Below are positions 53,330 through 64,000 of a DNA stretch of 64,000 nucleotides, one piece after another. How positions within the stretch are numbered: position 1 is the stretch's first letter; every line of letters begins with the position of its first letter. The notes beneath the pieces were generated by a model. It did no database searches. It had not been told where the DNA came from and worked only from the letters and a program-made list of their open reading frames with translations. This stretch comes from Epiperipatus broadwayi (taxonomy: Eukaryota > Onychophora > Udeonychophora > Euonychophora > Peripatidae). The stretch is taken from NCBI GenBank assembly GCA_028023455.1, contig JAQFVV010000143.1, positions 1,898,001 through 1,962,000 on the forward strand, written 5' to 3'. The translations under genes were made by a program, and so were the position numbers.

Positions 53330-53850
53330 ATAAGGGAGCTTGAAAGTCTGTGTTTAAATCCCATATATTACATCTAAATTCCAAGTGCACAAATTATAAT
53401 TATATTCAAAATATTACAGATTTAGCCTATATCCTGACCATCCTTCTTCTGTGTAATTGAATAAACAATGTTCTATACATGAGGGGTCAGGGTAACTTAA
53501 ATTCAACATAAGCCTGTCAATAATATTGGCATCAACCAGGGATTTGAACATTTCTGTCATCAGATTTTCAATGGCATGACTGGCTGAAGAGTTGGAGGGT
53601 GGAGTAGCCTGTCCATAAAAGTTTGAAAATTTGCTATCTTAATTTAAATCAATCACTGATTATATATGTATGTGCAGGAAATGATGATATGTACCAACTG
53701 ATGAGTGCTGGTTCAGCATGAAATACATATATTGGAGAACATTTATCTTTTTCACATATGTGGTCATGTGTATCCATTGTATCAGATAGAGTGGGTGGCT
53801 GAAAGGAGCTTGAAAGTCAATGTTCAAATCTCCTATACAATATATGATCA
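53330..53850 (+). repeat. Family C unit, most complete copy
   Basis: Runs from GAGCTTGAAAGTCTGTGTTT at the left through CATCAGATTTTCAATGGCAT and GAAGAGTTGGAGGGTGGAGT to the hammerhead at 53674-53745 and AGCTTGAAAGTCAATGTTCA at the right. The same end motif bounds both sides in direct orientation, so this is one unit of about 480 bp with direct terminal repeats of about 45 bp. The - strand open frame 53660-53851 is a translation of the repeat. Confidence 0.7.
53674..53745 (+). ncRNA. Hammerhead ribozyme, type I (family C, best-preserved copy)
   Basis: CCAA (53694-53697) pairs with UUGG (53732-53735). The core CUGAUGA (53698-53704) is followed by a five-pair stem II GUGCU-GGUUC-AGCAU (53705-53719). 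GAA (53720-53722) leads into stem III AUA-CA-UAU (53723-53730) and the cleavage base A53731. An outer block AUGU/ACAU lies across an internal loop. Every invariant core position is present, so it is a good candidate for activity. Confidence 0.82.
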
Positions 53851-54556
53851 ATAAATTAACTTTATCATTTGATAAAATATGAGAATATTTTAGTTTTGTC
53901 TGAGCTATAATTATAAATAAAGTTAATTAATCTGTCTTGATAATCTTTTTTTGAATTGCTCATTTTTAGAGTGAATCAAAAGACAAAAATGCTTATAAAA
54001 TATTTTTTTTATTTAATCACTTTAATGTAATTGACATGCATTTCAAATCTTAGATGAGTATTTATATGTATATTTCTATAATTAAGTAATTATATGTTAG
54101 TATTTATGTCATTGCAAGAATTCATCTTTTATCCATTACCATTTGTAACTAATATCAGTTCATTTCAGAATAAAGATATGTCTAATTTCTTTGAACTATA
54201 ACTCATTTTCTTCAGAAAATTTTCTTATCTGTTCATGTCATATATAGTTTCTTTCTTGAATATTTATAATCTATTGTGATCTAATTTAAGACTACAGTTG
54301 TCTATTTATAGCCTTTACCCCCTAGAAACATGTTCAGTAAAACCTATTTGTGTTTTCACATATATATTTTATTTCTGATTGTTTCTCCCACAATATTCAT
54401 AGCCTCAGTAAATATTACTTACGTAATCAATGAGCGTTTAATAAATTTATAATTACAACTTTAAATATTCATTTTTGTATACTTTATTAAGGGTTGAAGT
54501 TTTAATATTGCATTTGCTTCCTAGTTTCAGATTCATGCAAAAGCTTTAGCGAAACA
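53851..54556. other. AT-rich DNA, no gene seen
   Basis: No feature recognised. Confidence 0.5.
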
Positions 54557-54654
54557 TTTTTTTTTTTTTTTAAGTGTCATAGCATTGGCCGGGACGCAAA
54601 CCCGCAATCCGGGCAACTGCCTGCAAGAGCAAGGCACCTCTCGATCACCAATGC
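54557..54654 (-). repeat. tRNA-like sequence with A-tail (tRNA pseudogene or short SINE)
   Basis: The - strand segment 54654-54582 is exactly 73 nt. GCATTGG and CCAATGC form a perfect 7-pair acceptor stem. The T arm is CGGG-TTTGCGT-CCCG. T8, A14 and a GG pair in the D loop are present. The anticodon arm fits poorly (TGCCT with AGGCA leaves a 9-nt loop), and the B box GGTTTGCGTCC departs from consensus. After a short linker TATGACACTT comes A15 (54571-54557), which points to retrotransposition. It is probably not a working tRNA. The open frame at 54533-54721 is incidental. Confidence 0.65.
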
Positions 54655-55084
54655 ACTTTTCTTTTAAACATATAAAGCATTTTTTTTTAAAATATAAGTT
54701 ATTTCTTCTAAAATCCTCCATTCAAGTTTAATTCTATGATTAGTTTGATCTATTATGTTTTTATATCAGTATTAATTCTTTGACCAAGGTATTTATATTA
54801 TTATTTTCTTTTAATTTATTGCTTTCACAGTTACTCTTCATGATTTGGTCAGTAATAGAATGGTGGTATTCAAGAGATGAAGATCCATATATTGTAAATC
54901 AATTTGTCATTTCTGGTACTCAATTGTAATATAATCTCCTAAGAGCCAAATTATTTGATTATTGTCATTTATTACTATCAATCTTTTTTTTTACCTCCTT
55001 TTTGAAAAATCATTAAGTATTATTTTTAGCACTTATTAGTACTTTCCTCTTTTTGTTTATTTGTTTTTCTTTCATGTGATAGTT

Positions 55085-55460
55085 TACAAAGGCAAAACTC
55101 TCCATACAGTAGTGCCACCCTGTGCCAAACAGAGTAATCAATGGATGCCAGAAGGTTTGTGCATAAAATCCCTATCTAGTGCCTACTCATCCAATATCCT
55201 CAGAGTAATTTCTGGCTTGTAGCCATCATCAGTGAGGAACCTTGAATCTAAGAGCACTATACCTAGATCTTAGCATCTAATGCAACCCTCCAGCAGCCAC
55301 CTGAGGATATTGGATGAGTAGGCACTAGATAGGGATTTTATGCACAAGCCTTCTGGCATCCATTGATTACTCTGTTTGGCACAGGGTGGCACTACTGTAT
55401 GGAGAGTCTTGCCTTTGTTTACAATTATGTGCTAGTATAGAGATGGTGATCATGTGATGT
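55085..55460. repeat. Family B foldback with one hammerhead
   Basis: The left arm (about 55090-55300) contains CTCCATACAGTAGTGCCACC, CCTATCTAGTGCCTACTCAT and a full - strand hammerhead. The right arm starts at 55302 with TGAGGATATTGGATGAGTAG and mirrors only the part of the unit 3' of the ribozyme cut, ending GGTGGCACTACTGTATGGAG. The mirror therefore breaks at the predicted cleavage position. The outer flanks continue to GGTGATCATGTGATGT, shared with other B copies. Confidence 0.85.
55190..55250 (-). ncRNA. Hammerhead ribozyme, type I (family B)
   Basis: On the - strand, CCUCA precedes CUGAUGA (55232-55226). Stem II is UGGC-UACAA-GCCA, fully paired. GAAA is at 55212-55209. The triplet is CUC (55205-55203), where other copies have GUC. 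UGAGG (55202-55198) closes inner stem I. The outer stem AUUCAA/UUGGAU has one mispair here and is perfect as AUCCAA/UUGGAU in other copies. Stem III is minimal. Cleavage is predicted between 55203 and 55202. Confidence 0.75.
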
Positions 55461-58400
55461 GATAATTTAACATTTCCTGAATTTCTGGAGCATTCTTTGA
55501 GAAAACAACTACATAATCTGAAAAATCTAAATGACTTAAGTAATCTTCATTTATTTTTAATGCTCTGGATTCTCATTTTAATCTTCAAAATATTTTTTTA
55601 AAATTGTTTTGAAATAGTTTTGGAGATATGGAATCATCTCATCACACACACTTTTCAATACTAATCAAAATAATTATCAGTGAAATACTATCAACACTCT
55701 CAATTTTAAATGTTAAAGCTTGAAAGTTCAAAATAATGGTATATTTAATACATTCTTGATTCTAAGGGTTTATTATTTATATACAAGACAGAGCTATATA
55801 ACACTCCTTTTTTTTTTTTACAAAAAATCTTGCACGTAAATAAAAATTTAAATACATAGATAAATAATTTATTGGTGTTATAAATACATAATTAATTGAA
55901 ACTGTATTAAAACTTCAAGTGTCTTCTATAGGATTTTCTTAACTTGAAAATATTATTATATTTTTTAGTGTCACCAAGTACTGTAATGTAATTACAACTG
56001 AAATTTTAATAAATATTCTTTAGAATTTGCAATATCCTGAGTCTATGTCTTGCCATTCCAACACTTTCATCTTATCAGAAATGATTATAGAATCAAACAT
56101 CTTTTCATAATCTATATATCTAATGCAAAAATCATAATTCCTATTTATTGTTATTTCTATAACTTCTTTTAATATTTGTATGTGATCTATTATACTGTAA
56201 TCATTTAAAAACCAAATTCTTATTTGAGATATTTTCAGTCTAAAGTTTTCTTTAGATAATTTGTAATGATCTTGTCTAGATCTAACTGATAAAAGACTGA
56301 TAGGTCTATAATTTTTAATATCACCTCTTCATTTAAAATACCATTTTTTTACTTAGTCTATATAGACACACTATCTTTAATATATTCCTGGATCTTTGTT
56401 AGCTGAATATCTATTACATTCCCATATTTAGTTAAATTATTGTGGGATAATAAATAGTAAATCTTTTCACTTTTGTGAATTTATGGGAATTCAAATAAAA
56501 ATACAATAGAAATGGTCAATCTCTTCATGAATAATAATTTTAAAATAACCTTTTCTTAGTTATAAATTTAGACTTTGAGGTTGTGATATATATATTGTAA
56601 CAGGCACATACGATGTTACATTGTTTTTTTATTAGTAAACATGAAAAAAATAAAAGTTCGCAAATAAAACTTCTTTTTTTTTAAGAATTAAAAATTGAAA
56701 ATTAAAATTCTATACTAAACTCATATCTATATAAAATCGCACAGATGAAAAAAATTATTAAAATAAAACTTTATTAAAAATAGAAAAGGTATTGTAAAAG
56801 CAAAAACTTAAAAAAAGATTTAGAGATAAAAATATATCTTTAAGTTTGAAAACAAATTAATTAATGTTATTGAAAAATTGAAATGATTATTTTAATTAGT
56901 CAATGTAAACTAGCCTTGGGCATTTAAATGGATAAGCAATGGTCAGATACGTGAGAAAAACAATGGAATCGGACCTCAGCGAAAGGACCATCACATTGAT
57001 GATGTAATGTAAATTGAATCCTTAAAATTAATATAAAAGGAAAAGTTTGGAAATGAAGGGAAATTAATTAGAGGACTGAGATGTGTTAAGTCGGAGAGTT
57101 GGTGACAAAGGGATTGAAAGACAGACTTTCAACTCCTTCAGTTGTTATAAAAAAAAGAAATGAAACATTGCTTTTCTTATACTGAGGACAACAGGATCAT
57201 CGGGGGATTTAACGTGGATTCCAAACGGCATGCAATGGATAAAGAGGAATGTTTTAAAAATTGTAAGAACTTTAAAAACATTTTGAAACACTAAGAACTT
57301 TAAAATATAAACTTTCTCAGTATTTAATTTATAAGAAATAGAATCCTATCTGACCAACATTATTTATCAATTAGTTATAATTTTATTTAATGTATTTCTT
57401 TTGTAAAATCATTTCCATTTATTTATTTATTTATTTGTTCTTTGGGTTTTTATTATGATTTCTGTTTTTCGATAAATTAAACTATATAAATATTAAACTT
57501 AAGTCGGGCATGAATGGCTATATAGATTTGTAAAGTTATATTAGGGGAGGGTAATCTTAGGTTATTTGTTTCATAGTTGAATTAGGTCAATGGATTGGAT
57601 ATATTGGTGTAATTAGTAGATGTAGTACGAGATTCACTACGGGCAGAATCGCTATTATACACTGCACCCTCGTTTTGCCTATGGGAGGAATTATAAAACA
57701 GAGACCGCAGTTCCTTCCTATGGAGTTTTTTTTTTATTGCTCTTATCATTAGATAGATGTATTATTCCTATCTGATGAAAAGCAATTTCTTCTTTTAACT
57801 TATTTGTGCTGTCATAGTCGTATTACATTGAATACATCGATATATCAGATGGATTGAAGTTTGGATTGACTGCAAACTTTTGGCCTAAGGTTAAACAAGG
57901 ATAAAAAATTTTCTTTTCAAATGCAAATCTATGTAGTCTATTCATACTCGACACTCTAAATAAAAATGCATTAAATTTAAGTTGAGTATAAATGCTTGCA
58001 TGGGTTCGTTACCGGTTAATTATGTTTTTTGGTTTTCATATTTGATCAAAATATATAGACATTCGGTAAATACTGATACCTTATGGTGAGTATCTAAGAT
58101 GTATTTATGTCAGATGTCTTTTAAGTTATTGGTGTCTTGCGGCATCTTATGATGGCTGCTATTGGGCTCTTATAAATTTCCCTCTGCAACTGATGTTATC
58201 AATGACTTTGTATTTTGATCGGTTATGTTTATTTTGAAATATTTTTAACCATGTGGTCTATGTAACCGATCTATACTCGACATTATAAAACAAACTTTCA
58301 TCAAAACATCTGTGCGAACTTATAAAAAATTAAAATGTAAACTTATAATATTATAAAAATTAAAATGTAAATTTAAATTCTAAAATCAAGTTAAAATCCA

Positions 58401-59225
58401 AAGTAAAAGTTATTCTAAAATAGTGTTAAATTTTATATATGTGCGTAAATAAATGTTTGTGTGTTAATTACTGGCAGGGGCTTATTTTATTCTTTTTTTA
58501 AAATATAGATAAAAATTTATAAAACATAAATCTCTGCTGTTCCACTGAGCTAGTGACAATGGGCTAATGACCGGAATGAACCAATATAATAAATTTTTTT
58601 TTAAGCTTACGTATCTGCCTACTATATAAATTTTTCTAGGTTCAAATGCCTAGATGGCGCCCTTGTAGTGCAGATTACGGTAAGTAGCTTTCTCCGGATC
58701 GTTATAATATATTGGTCATAAAAATAAATATTTAAACAAAAAATTGCTGCATTTAAAACCAAACATACATATTTTAAGTACCATATAATATTTATTGAAA
58801 AATATATTAAATTGTTATTGCTATTAATAAATTCTTATTTGTTTATTTTTTTTTTGTTAGCATTAAATAAAGTTTTTATGACTGTCATAATTATTTAAAA
58901 AGATATCTAACATATTTAATGTCAGATAGTGTATGCTTTAAAAAATTTAATTATTTTCCCCAATAAAATGCATATTATTGTCATCAGCCATTTAGCTTCA
59001 ATAAAAAGCAGTGATTTATCTAATACTTTTTTTGAAAGATTTGATACAAGTTTTTTTCTTTACTAGTGGCCAGCAAACTTATTGATTTCTTCAATCTACT
59101 TTAAATTACATCTTTTATGAGGATATTTTTCTTTTGATCTTCAGGTTAGATTTCCTGTAAATAAAAAGAAATTTGGCCCACTGCAATAGAAAAATAAATG
59201 TATGATTAAATTCTTTAATAAAACA
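55461..59225. other. AT-rich DNA, no gene assigned
   Basis: The part at about 56930-58700 has less simple-sequence content than its surroundings, for example GGACCTCAGCGAAAGGACCA near 56970 and ACTACGGGCAGAATCGCTAT near 57640. No open frame, splice pair or domain supports an exon. It could hold an unrecognised repeat or regulatory DNA. Confidence 0.4.
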
Positions 59226-59760
59226 GGCAAAACTCTCTATACGTATTGCCACTCAGTACAAGCTAGGGTAATCAATAGATGCCAAAAGAACTTGTGCATA
59301 AAATTCCCATCTAGTGCCTACTCATCCAATATCTGCAGACTAGTTTCTGGCTTGTGGCCTATGTCAGTGAGGGGCTTTGGATCTGAGAGCCCTGCACCTA
59401 GATCTCTCTATACATATTGCCACTCAGTGCAAGCCAGAGTAATCAATGGATGCCAGAAGAACTTGTGCATAAATTCCCATTTAGTGCATACTCATCCAAT
59501 ATCTGCAGGCTACTTTTTGGCTTGTGGCCTTTGTCAGCGATTTGCCTTGGATCTGAGATCACTGCACCTAGATCTCTCTATACGTATTGCCACTCAGTGC
59601 AAGCCAGAGTAATCAATGGATGCCAGAAGAACTTGTGCATAAAATTTCCATCTAGTGCCTACTCATCAAATATCTGCAGACTAGTTTTTGGCTTGTGGCC
59701 TTCATCAGTGAGGAGCCTTGGATCTGAGAGCACTACACCTAGATCTTAGGATCTCTAAAC
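59226..59760 (-). repeat. Family B tandem array: three 170-171-bp units (retrozyme-like)
   Basis: CTCTCTATA starts units at 59233, 59404 and 59574, and the unit-end GATCT recurs at 59401, 59571 and 59742. The period is therefore 170-171 bp. Each unit has a hammerhead position on the - strand. Unit 1 keeps GAAA and GUC but has CUGACAU. Unit 2 is damaged at several core sites. Unit 3 keeps CUGAUGA and GUC but has AAAA for GAAA. Direct multimers of this size with type-I hammerheads match metazoan retrozymes. Open frames at 59202-59612 and 59417-59749 repeat the same peptide and are not genes. Confidence 0.82.
59670..59725 (-). ncRNA. Damaged hammerhead ribozyme (family B, third tandem unit)
   Basis: CCUCA, CUGAUGA (59708-59702), stem II AGGCC-ACAA-GCC and GUC (59681-59679) are present. 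The G of GAAA is changed to A and inner stem I is UGCAG instead of UGAGG. Probably inactive. Confidence 0.6.
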
Positions 59761-60150
59761 ATCACATGATCACCATTTCCTATGCTTGTGTATAACTGTT
59801 ATTAAAACAGGCAAAACTTTATATGTATTTCCATTCAGTGCAAGCCAGAATAATCAATGGATGCCAGAAGGCTTGTGCCTAAGATTTAGGTGCAGTGCTT
59901 TTAGATCCAAGGTTCCTAACTGAAGAAGGCCACAACCCAGAAACTAGACTGAGGATATTGGATGAGTAGGCACTAGATGGGGACTTTATGCACAAGCCTT
60001 CTGGCAACCATTGATTACTCTGGCTTGCACTGAGTAGCAATATGTATAGAGAGTTTTTGCCTTCCATGGCAATATGTATAGAGTTTTTGCCTGTTATAAT
60101 AACAGTTATAAGCAAGCATAAGAAATGGTGATTATATGATGTTTATTGAC
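59761..60150. repeat. Family B foldback, downstream of the tandem array
   Basis: The left arm (about 59763-59880) begins AACATCACATGATCACCATT and AACAGGCAAAACTT. The right arm (about 59881-60145) carries the hammerhead in + orientation, then GATGAGTAGGCACTAGATGG and ends AGAAATGGTGATTATATGAT. A short duplication, GGCAATATGTATAGAG, occurs at about 60048-60085. The - strand open frame 59879-60115 is spurious. Confidence 0.75.
59900..59965 (+). ncRNA. Hammerhead ribozyme, type I (family B, mutated triplet)
   Basis: Outer stem I AUCCAA (59905-59910) pairs perfectly with UUGGAU (59958-59963). The core is CUGAAGA (59920-59926) and GAAA (59940-59943). The cleavage triplet reads GAC (59947-59949) instead of GUC, which should abolish activity. 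Inner stem I CCUAA/UGAGG has one mispair. Confidence 0.65.
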
Positions 60151-60593
60151 TTAATTCTTTGATATTTATAATGGCTTAATTCTTTGATATTTATAATATC
60201 AGAAATAGCATTGTGAATTTCAAGTCTTTTTATTTTCCACCATAATTTTTTTTCAGCATTATATGCATGCACTATATAAAAATAAGTCAGGTCTTTTTTT
60301 ATCAAGCTAATAATGCACAAACCAGAGTAGCTCTGTATTTTAACACCATCAGTTATAAGCTTGATTAGTAAGTAGTTAGCAGATGAATTTTCTGACTTTT
60401 AGACATTAACCATGAGGACTTGTACCAGTGAAATTATTATCAAGAAAATATACTGAAATTTTAAAAATCTAAAGTTCTAAACTTAAGCCAATGGCTTATC
60501 TAATTATGTAGATATGACCTCATGAATATATATTTTAATAATCTCCAATTCATTTGTAACATTAGTCACCTTTTTTTCTGGGTCAGATACACA
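60151..60593. other. AT-rich DNA, no gene seen
   Basis: TTAATTCTTTGATATTTATAAT-like sequence is duplicated over about 60152-60198. No other feature. Confidence 0.5.
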
Positions 60594-60752
60594 GTAGATG
60601 ACCATAAAATAAAAAACTACTTTTATTTGTATAATACTTTAAAAAGCTAAAGAACCATTAAAAAGATAGAGGTGTAGATGACCATAAAATAAAAAGCTAT
60701 TTTTATTTGTATAAAACTTTAAAAAGCTAAAGAATCATTAAAAAGATAGAGG
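60594..60752 (+). repeat. Tandem duplication, 80-bp unit
   Basis: GTAGATGACCATAAAATAAA through AAAAAGATAGAGG occurs twice, at 60594 and 60674, with few differences. Confidence 0.9.
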
Positions 60753-60839
60753 GTGCAGTTCTGATAAGTACTCTGCTTTTCTGGTGCTAACTTTTGTATT
60801 AATTTTACCTCATAAATTATAATAGATGAAATACACAGG

Positions 60840-60985
60840 CTTATATATACCTGTGTCTATATATGTAATAGACAGTGCATGATTATTTATCTTTTCGACA
60901 TATGTGTGTTCAGGTGTATCAGTGTTATGAGATAGTGTGGAGAGTGGTGGGTCATGTGAAAGTCTGTGCTCATACCCTATCTATC
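60840..60985. repeat. Family C fragment
   Basis: The left piece CACAGGCTTATATATACCTG is the inverse of the family C tail near 46140. The right piece, from about 60880, runs GATTATTTATCTTTTCGACA to GTGAAAGTCTGTGCTCATAC and matches the sequence just 3' of the family C ribozyme cut (TTGGTGATTATTTATC). It starts within a few bases of the cleavage site. Confidence 0.65.
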
Positions 60986-61065
60986 TCATAAATTTTAAGT
61001 AGTTTTTTTCATTTAAAACTTAAACATTTTTTTATTAACACCCCATTTTTTCTTCCAACTTAAGA

Positions 61066-62554
61066 ATGGAATCTTCACTCATCATTGAAGAAGGATTTGA
61101 TAGTGCTAATAATTGTCCTATAGATTTGACTGAACAAGTAGCCATTTGCATAGATAATAACTCTTTAGATTCTCAACTTATGCATAGAAAAACACCAGTT
61201 AAAGATAATTTTTTGAATGAAAACATTGATCTTAATAAAAAGCTACCACCTCCTGGGGATCCCATCCTAAATTTTCATGAAGACAGAAAAAAAATTGAAG
61301 ACACAGAGGGGATCATTGCAATGGAGGAATTTTCTATATTAGAAAGGAGTAACATTAAAAAATTTAATAATGTTTTAAACAAAAATAAAAATAACTTTCA
61401 ACCAATGATAATATAAAAATAATATTTCCAATAATGTAAGTCCTATGAATACAGAGCCTTTCCCCAAAACTCAACTCAATTATAGTTTCTCTAATAACAT
61501 CTCATAAGCTAATGCTTTGCAAAGAAATTCCAACAGGCCTAAGACATCTGCTTGGAAGGAAGATATTTTCTACATGTTTAAAAGATGAAATAGTCTCACC
61601 CTCTCAGGTTGAACCTACCAATATTGAATAAATTTGGATCAACCTGAGAACCTATCAATATTGAGTTTCCTTAAATTTGGATCAACACACTTTAAATCAT
61701 TTAACCTTAGGATTAATGCCACAATTCCCCCACAACTCCATAGATTGTTTTTTAATTACAGTAGTAATAAAACTTTAATTCTTGCTGTTACAAACTTGAA
61801 TTGTGATTTATTTAATTTTGCAGTTGATGAGTTTTGTTATTAAATCATCCTAATAGCAGGTATCTAATTGTTGAATTTCGTGATTCATCACAAAAACTTT
61901 AATTTTTCAGAAATCAATTAAATTCATGGGTAACAAAATATTATGTGTGGTTGATATGAATAGACCAATAATCTTTAGTGGCCAAATCTGCAATTGTTAC
62001 TTTAGGTTTAAAGAGGTTGAACTTCAACATCTTCTCAAGCCATTTGGGACTGTTTCAAATTTTCAATATCTTTTGGAAAGAAGAGCTAAAATACCTATGG
62101 CAACTTTCACCATTACTCTGAAAAAAAGTAACTAGTCCAATGTCCATCCTACTATGCACTCTGCTGATATTGCTCCACTAATATTATCCTTTCAAGATAT
62201 TCCACCACAGTGCTTCTATTGGAAACTGTGGACACATCTCATGAAAAACTGTTCTTCTAGAATATGTTATATTTGTCACATGAAAAAAACAGGTTGCACA
62301 ATTGCAGATTACTTAATACCCCAGATGGCATGGACCTTAATTCCCCCAAGAATGATACTACAGTACATGATGTTATCAGCCTTGTTCCTCTTGAACCTAT
62401 GGTCCCTAATAATAATGATAAACTTCCTGTGATCAATGCTTCCTCACTATCTTCAAGAAGCAGTAGTACATCTCCTAGGTCAGATTCTACAATCACTGAA
62501 CTTCCCTTTAACATAACTAAAAAAAGTAAAAGGAAATCCAAGAGGGCATATTAA
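61066..62554 (+). pseudogene. Decayed ORF1 of a LINE related to the 31442-36964 element
   Basis: An N-terminal frame (61066-61416) opens with MESSLIIEEGF. After stops, 61634-61843 holds NKTLILAVTNLNCDLFNF, comparable to NRSIILAITDQHCSLFKF in the 31.6 kb ORF1. The block at 61926-62135 holds LLKPFGTVSNFQ, comparable to MMKPFGEILDFQ. At about 62205-62300 is a ruined zinc knuckle (QCFYWK, CSSRICYIC) in which a cysteine has become tyrosine. A Ser-rich then Lys-rich tail (KKSKRKSKR) ends at 62554. The order and spacing copy the intact ORF1. At least three frame breaks make it non-functional. Confidence 0.75.
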
Positions 62555-62944
62555 AGATCAGTGATTTTTGGATTAATCATGATAAGCAAAGGTTTGTTAG
62601 ATCTAGCTAAAGCTCATATGACCCTAAATCTCCCAGTGTGATTAAGAAAGGGGAAAAAATGAAATCAGACTACAGCTGATAAAGTCTCAGATCTTAATAC
62701 ACCACCTAAATATCTCTGTGCAGTTGTTCACTCAGGGATCAATGTGAAACAAATCATCTTTTCAAAACAGTAAAATAAAGTTCCCTGGAAAGCCTTCGAT
62801 CCATAGTGGTCCCAAGGTTGATGGCAAGAAATCCAAAATCACTAGTAAGCCAGTCAGGAATAAATGAGTTACTATTTTTTTGACCCTCTGATTCCTGACT
62901 TCATTTGTACTTTGCTACTTGATACTGATGGAGATTTGTTTTCT

Positions 62945-64000
62945 GCTCCAATTTAGCGGGTTTTAATGTTCGAAGCCTTAACTCAACTAAAAGAGTCAAT
63001 GCAATTTCAAATTGAATTTCTTAATATTCACTGCATATATGTTTTGCTGAAACAAAATTGCATCCCTTTTCAAATCCAAAAATGTCCAATTAGATTCTGA
63101 AAAATAGGTTCTCTACATCATTCTATTTCTGCCTACCCCTTTGCAGGGGTAGCCATTTTTATTGCCAATAATTCCTTTTAAATCATATAGAATAAATCAT
63201 ATAGAATCAATGCCACCCTTGTGATCTTTGTTTATTTTAAGAAGGTCATATTGTTAATTCACTCATTGATACAACAAATTAACTTGATAATTAACTCTAA
63301 CCCTTACCCTACAATGTTGGGGGATTTTAACACTACAAACCAGCATTTTAATTCTAAGTATATGACCCTTATGTGTACAGAGGAATTCTTTCCTATAGAT
63401 GTCTTTTCCTTTTTTACTAAACAATATTCATTCCTCATTGATCTGGTCTACTATTCCCCTGACCTTCATTTTATTATTGAGCCCTGCCTTCAACTCATTC
63501 CATTCTCTGATCACCTCATGCTGGTAATTAAATTTTTTTATCAGACATGTTCCCCTGGTCCTGTGAAGGCTTGAAGTCCACTACTTGAAACCTCCTTAAA
63601 GCATCAGTTCCAGTGGCAATCCTCTCAGAGATCTACATCTACTTTAGGAACATTGAGATCCTGACTCTACCTCCAACAGAAGCATGATTTACCTTCATAA
63701 ATATACTAAACTCCATCATTTCATGTCTTACAACCAGGAATCAAGTCAAATTTCACTTCTGGAGGCCTATCAATAACATCCTGAAACAATATAATTAATT
63801 ATGAGGTTCAAACAACAATATAAGGACAATCAAAAAATTATTGTAGATTATCTATCCACCAAGAAGTCAAGTGTCTTCCTCAGCCAGCCTCACAATTGGT
63901 CTAGATGGGCCCTGGACACAGGGACAAATTAAATACTTCCTCTCTCAAAGCTGAGAATAAACTCTATTCAGGGAATAATATGATTAATGAAATCTTCCAT
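62945..64000 (+). pseudogene. Decayed ORF2 endonuclease of the same LINE, cut by the window end
   Basis: FNVRSLNSTKRVN near 62960 aligns with SLNIRGLNAIEKI of the 33230 ORF2. LGDFN at about 63318 keeps the canonical GDFN that the 33.2 kb copy has lost. IDLVYYSPDLH near 63440 and PFSDHLMLVI near 63505 follow. A region near 63880 (FLSQPHNWSRW) matches the part before the RT domain. Stops occur throughout. The RT would lie beyond 64000. Confidence 0.75.

Noticed and set aside
57770-57800. CTGATGA hammerhead-like core
   Set aside because: No stem II hairpin followed by GAAA and no flanking pairing.
58530-58580. A-box-like ACTAGCTCAGTGGAACAGC on the - strand
   Set aside because: No B box at suitable distance on the same strand and no cloverleaf.
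59202-60115. Open frames with a recurring SNQW-type peptide that look like a repeat protein
   Set aside because: They are frames of the family B tandem repeat on the antisense of the ribozyme strand; the repeat is RNA-type and the frames are disrupted in other copies.

Overview
The window is animal nuclear DNA: strongly A+T-rich, with spliced-gene architecture, long gene-poor stretches, microsatellites and many diverged retroelements. Only one piece of host protein-coding sequence is recognised: a single exon (22534-22756, + strand) for part of the PH domain of a DOK4/5-type docking protein, with clear splice sites and no other exon found. Much of the window could therefore be intron of that gene. 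A bilaterian is certain. A lophotrochozoan or cephalopod-like genome is my guess from the repeat mix, not a proof.

Layout. 1-4.5 kb: AT-rich DNA with two foldback repeats. 4.5-7.5 kb: a decayed RTE-type LINE on the - strand. 11.8-13.4 kb: a ~150-bp tandem array, a tRNA-derived SINE-like repeat and a palindromic MITE. 16.8-19.8 kb: nested inverted LINE pieces and foldbacks. 20.6-20.9 kb: a hAT-like MITE with target duplication. 22.5 kb: the DOK exon. 24-28 kb: decayed LINEs on both strands. 31.2-39.2 kb: a two-ORF LINE and an opposite-strand LINE, both embedded in (AAT)n, ending in ~490 bp of uninterrupted (AAT)n. 45.6-60.1 kb: several foldback or tandem repeats and a 73-nt tRNA-like element. 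61-64 kb: a second, more decayed relative of the two-ORF LINE, cut by the window end.

The most interesting result is that three interspersed repeat families (called A, B and C here) each carry a type-I hammerhead ribozyme: CUGANGA, stem II, GAAA, a very short stem III, an NUH cleavage triplet and a two-part stem I. The best copies have paired helices on both sides of the core. Family B includes three direct units of 170-171 bp, the arrangement described for metazoan retrozymes. Family C has two units with ribozymes 479 bp apart. Two B copies begin at or next to the predicted cleavage site. Hammerheads in Penelope-like elements and small retrozymes are known; these families and their foldback arrangement are what deserve follow-up.

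A second point of interest is the 31.4-37.0 kb LINE. It lies in (AAT)n, has an ORF1 with zinc knuckles plus an AT-hook-like motif, and has YMDD instead of the usual xADD in its reverse transcriptase. Its ORF2 is broken, so this copy is not autonomous.
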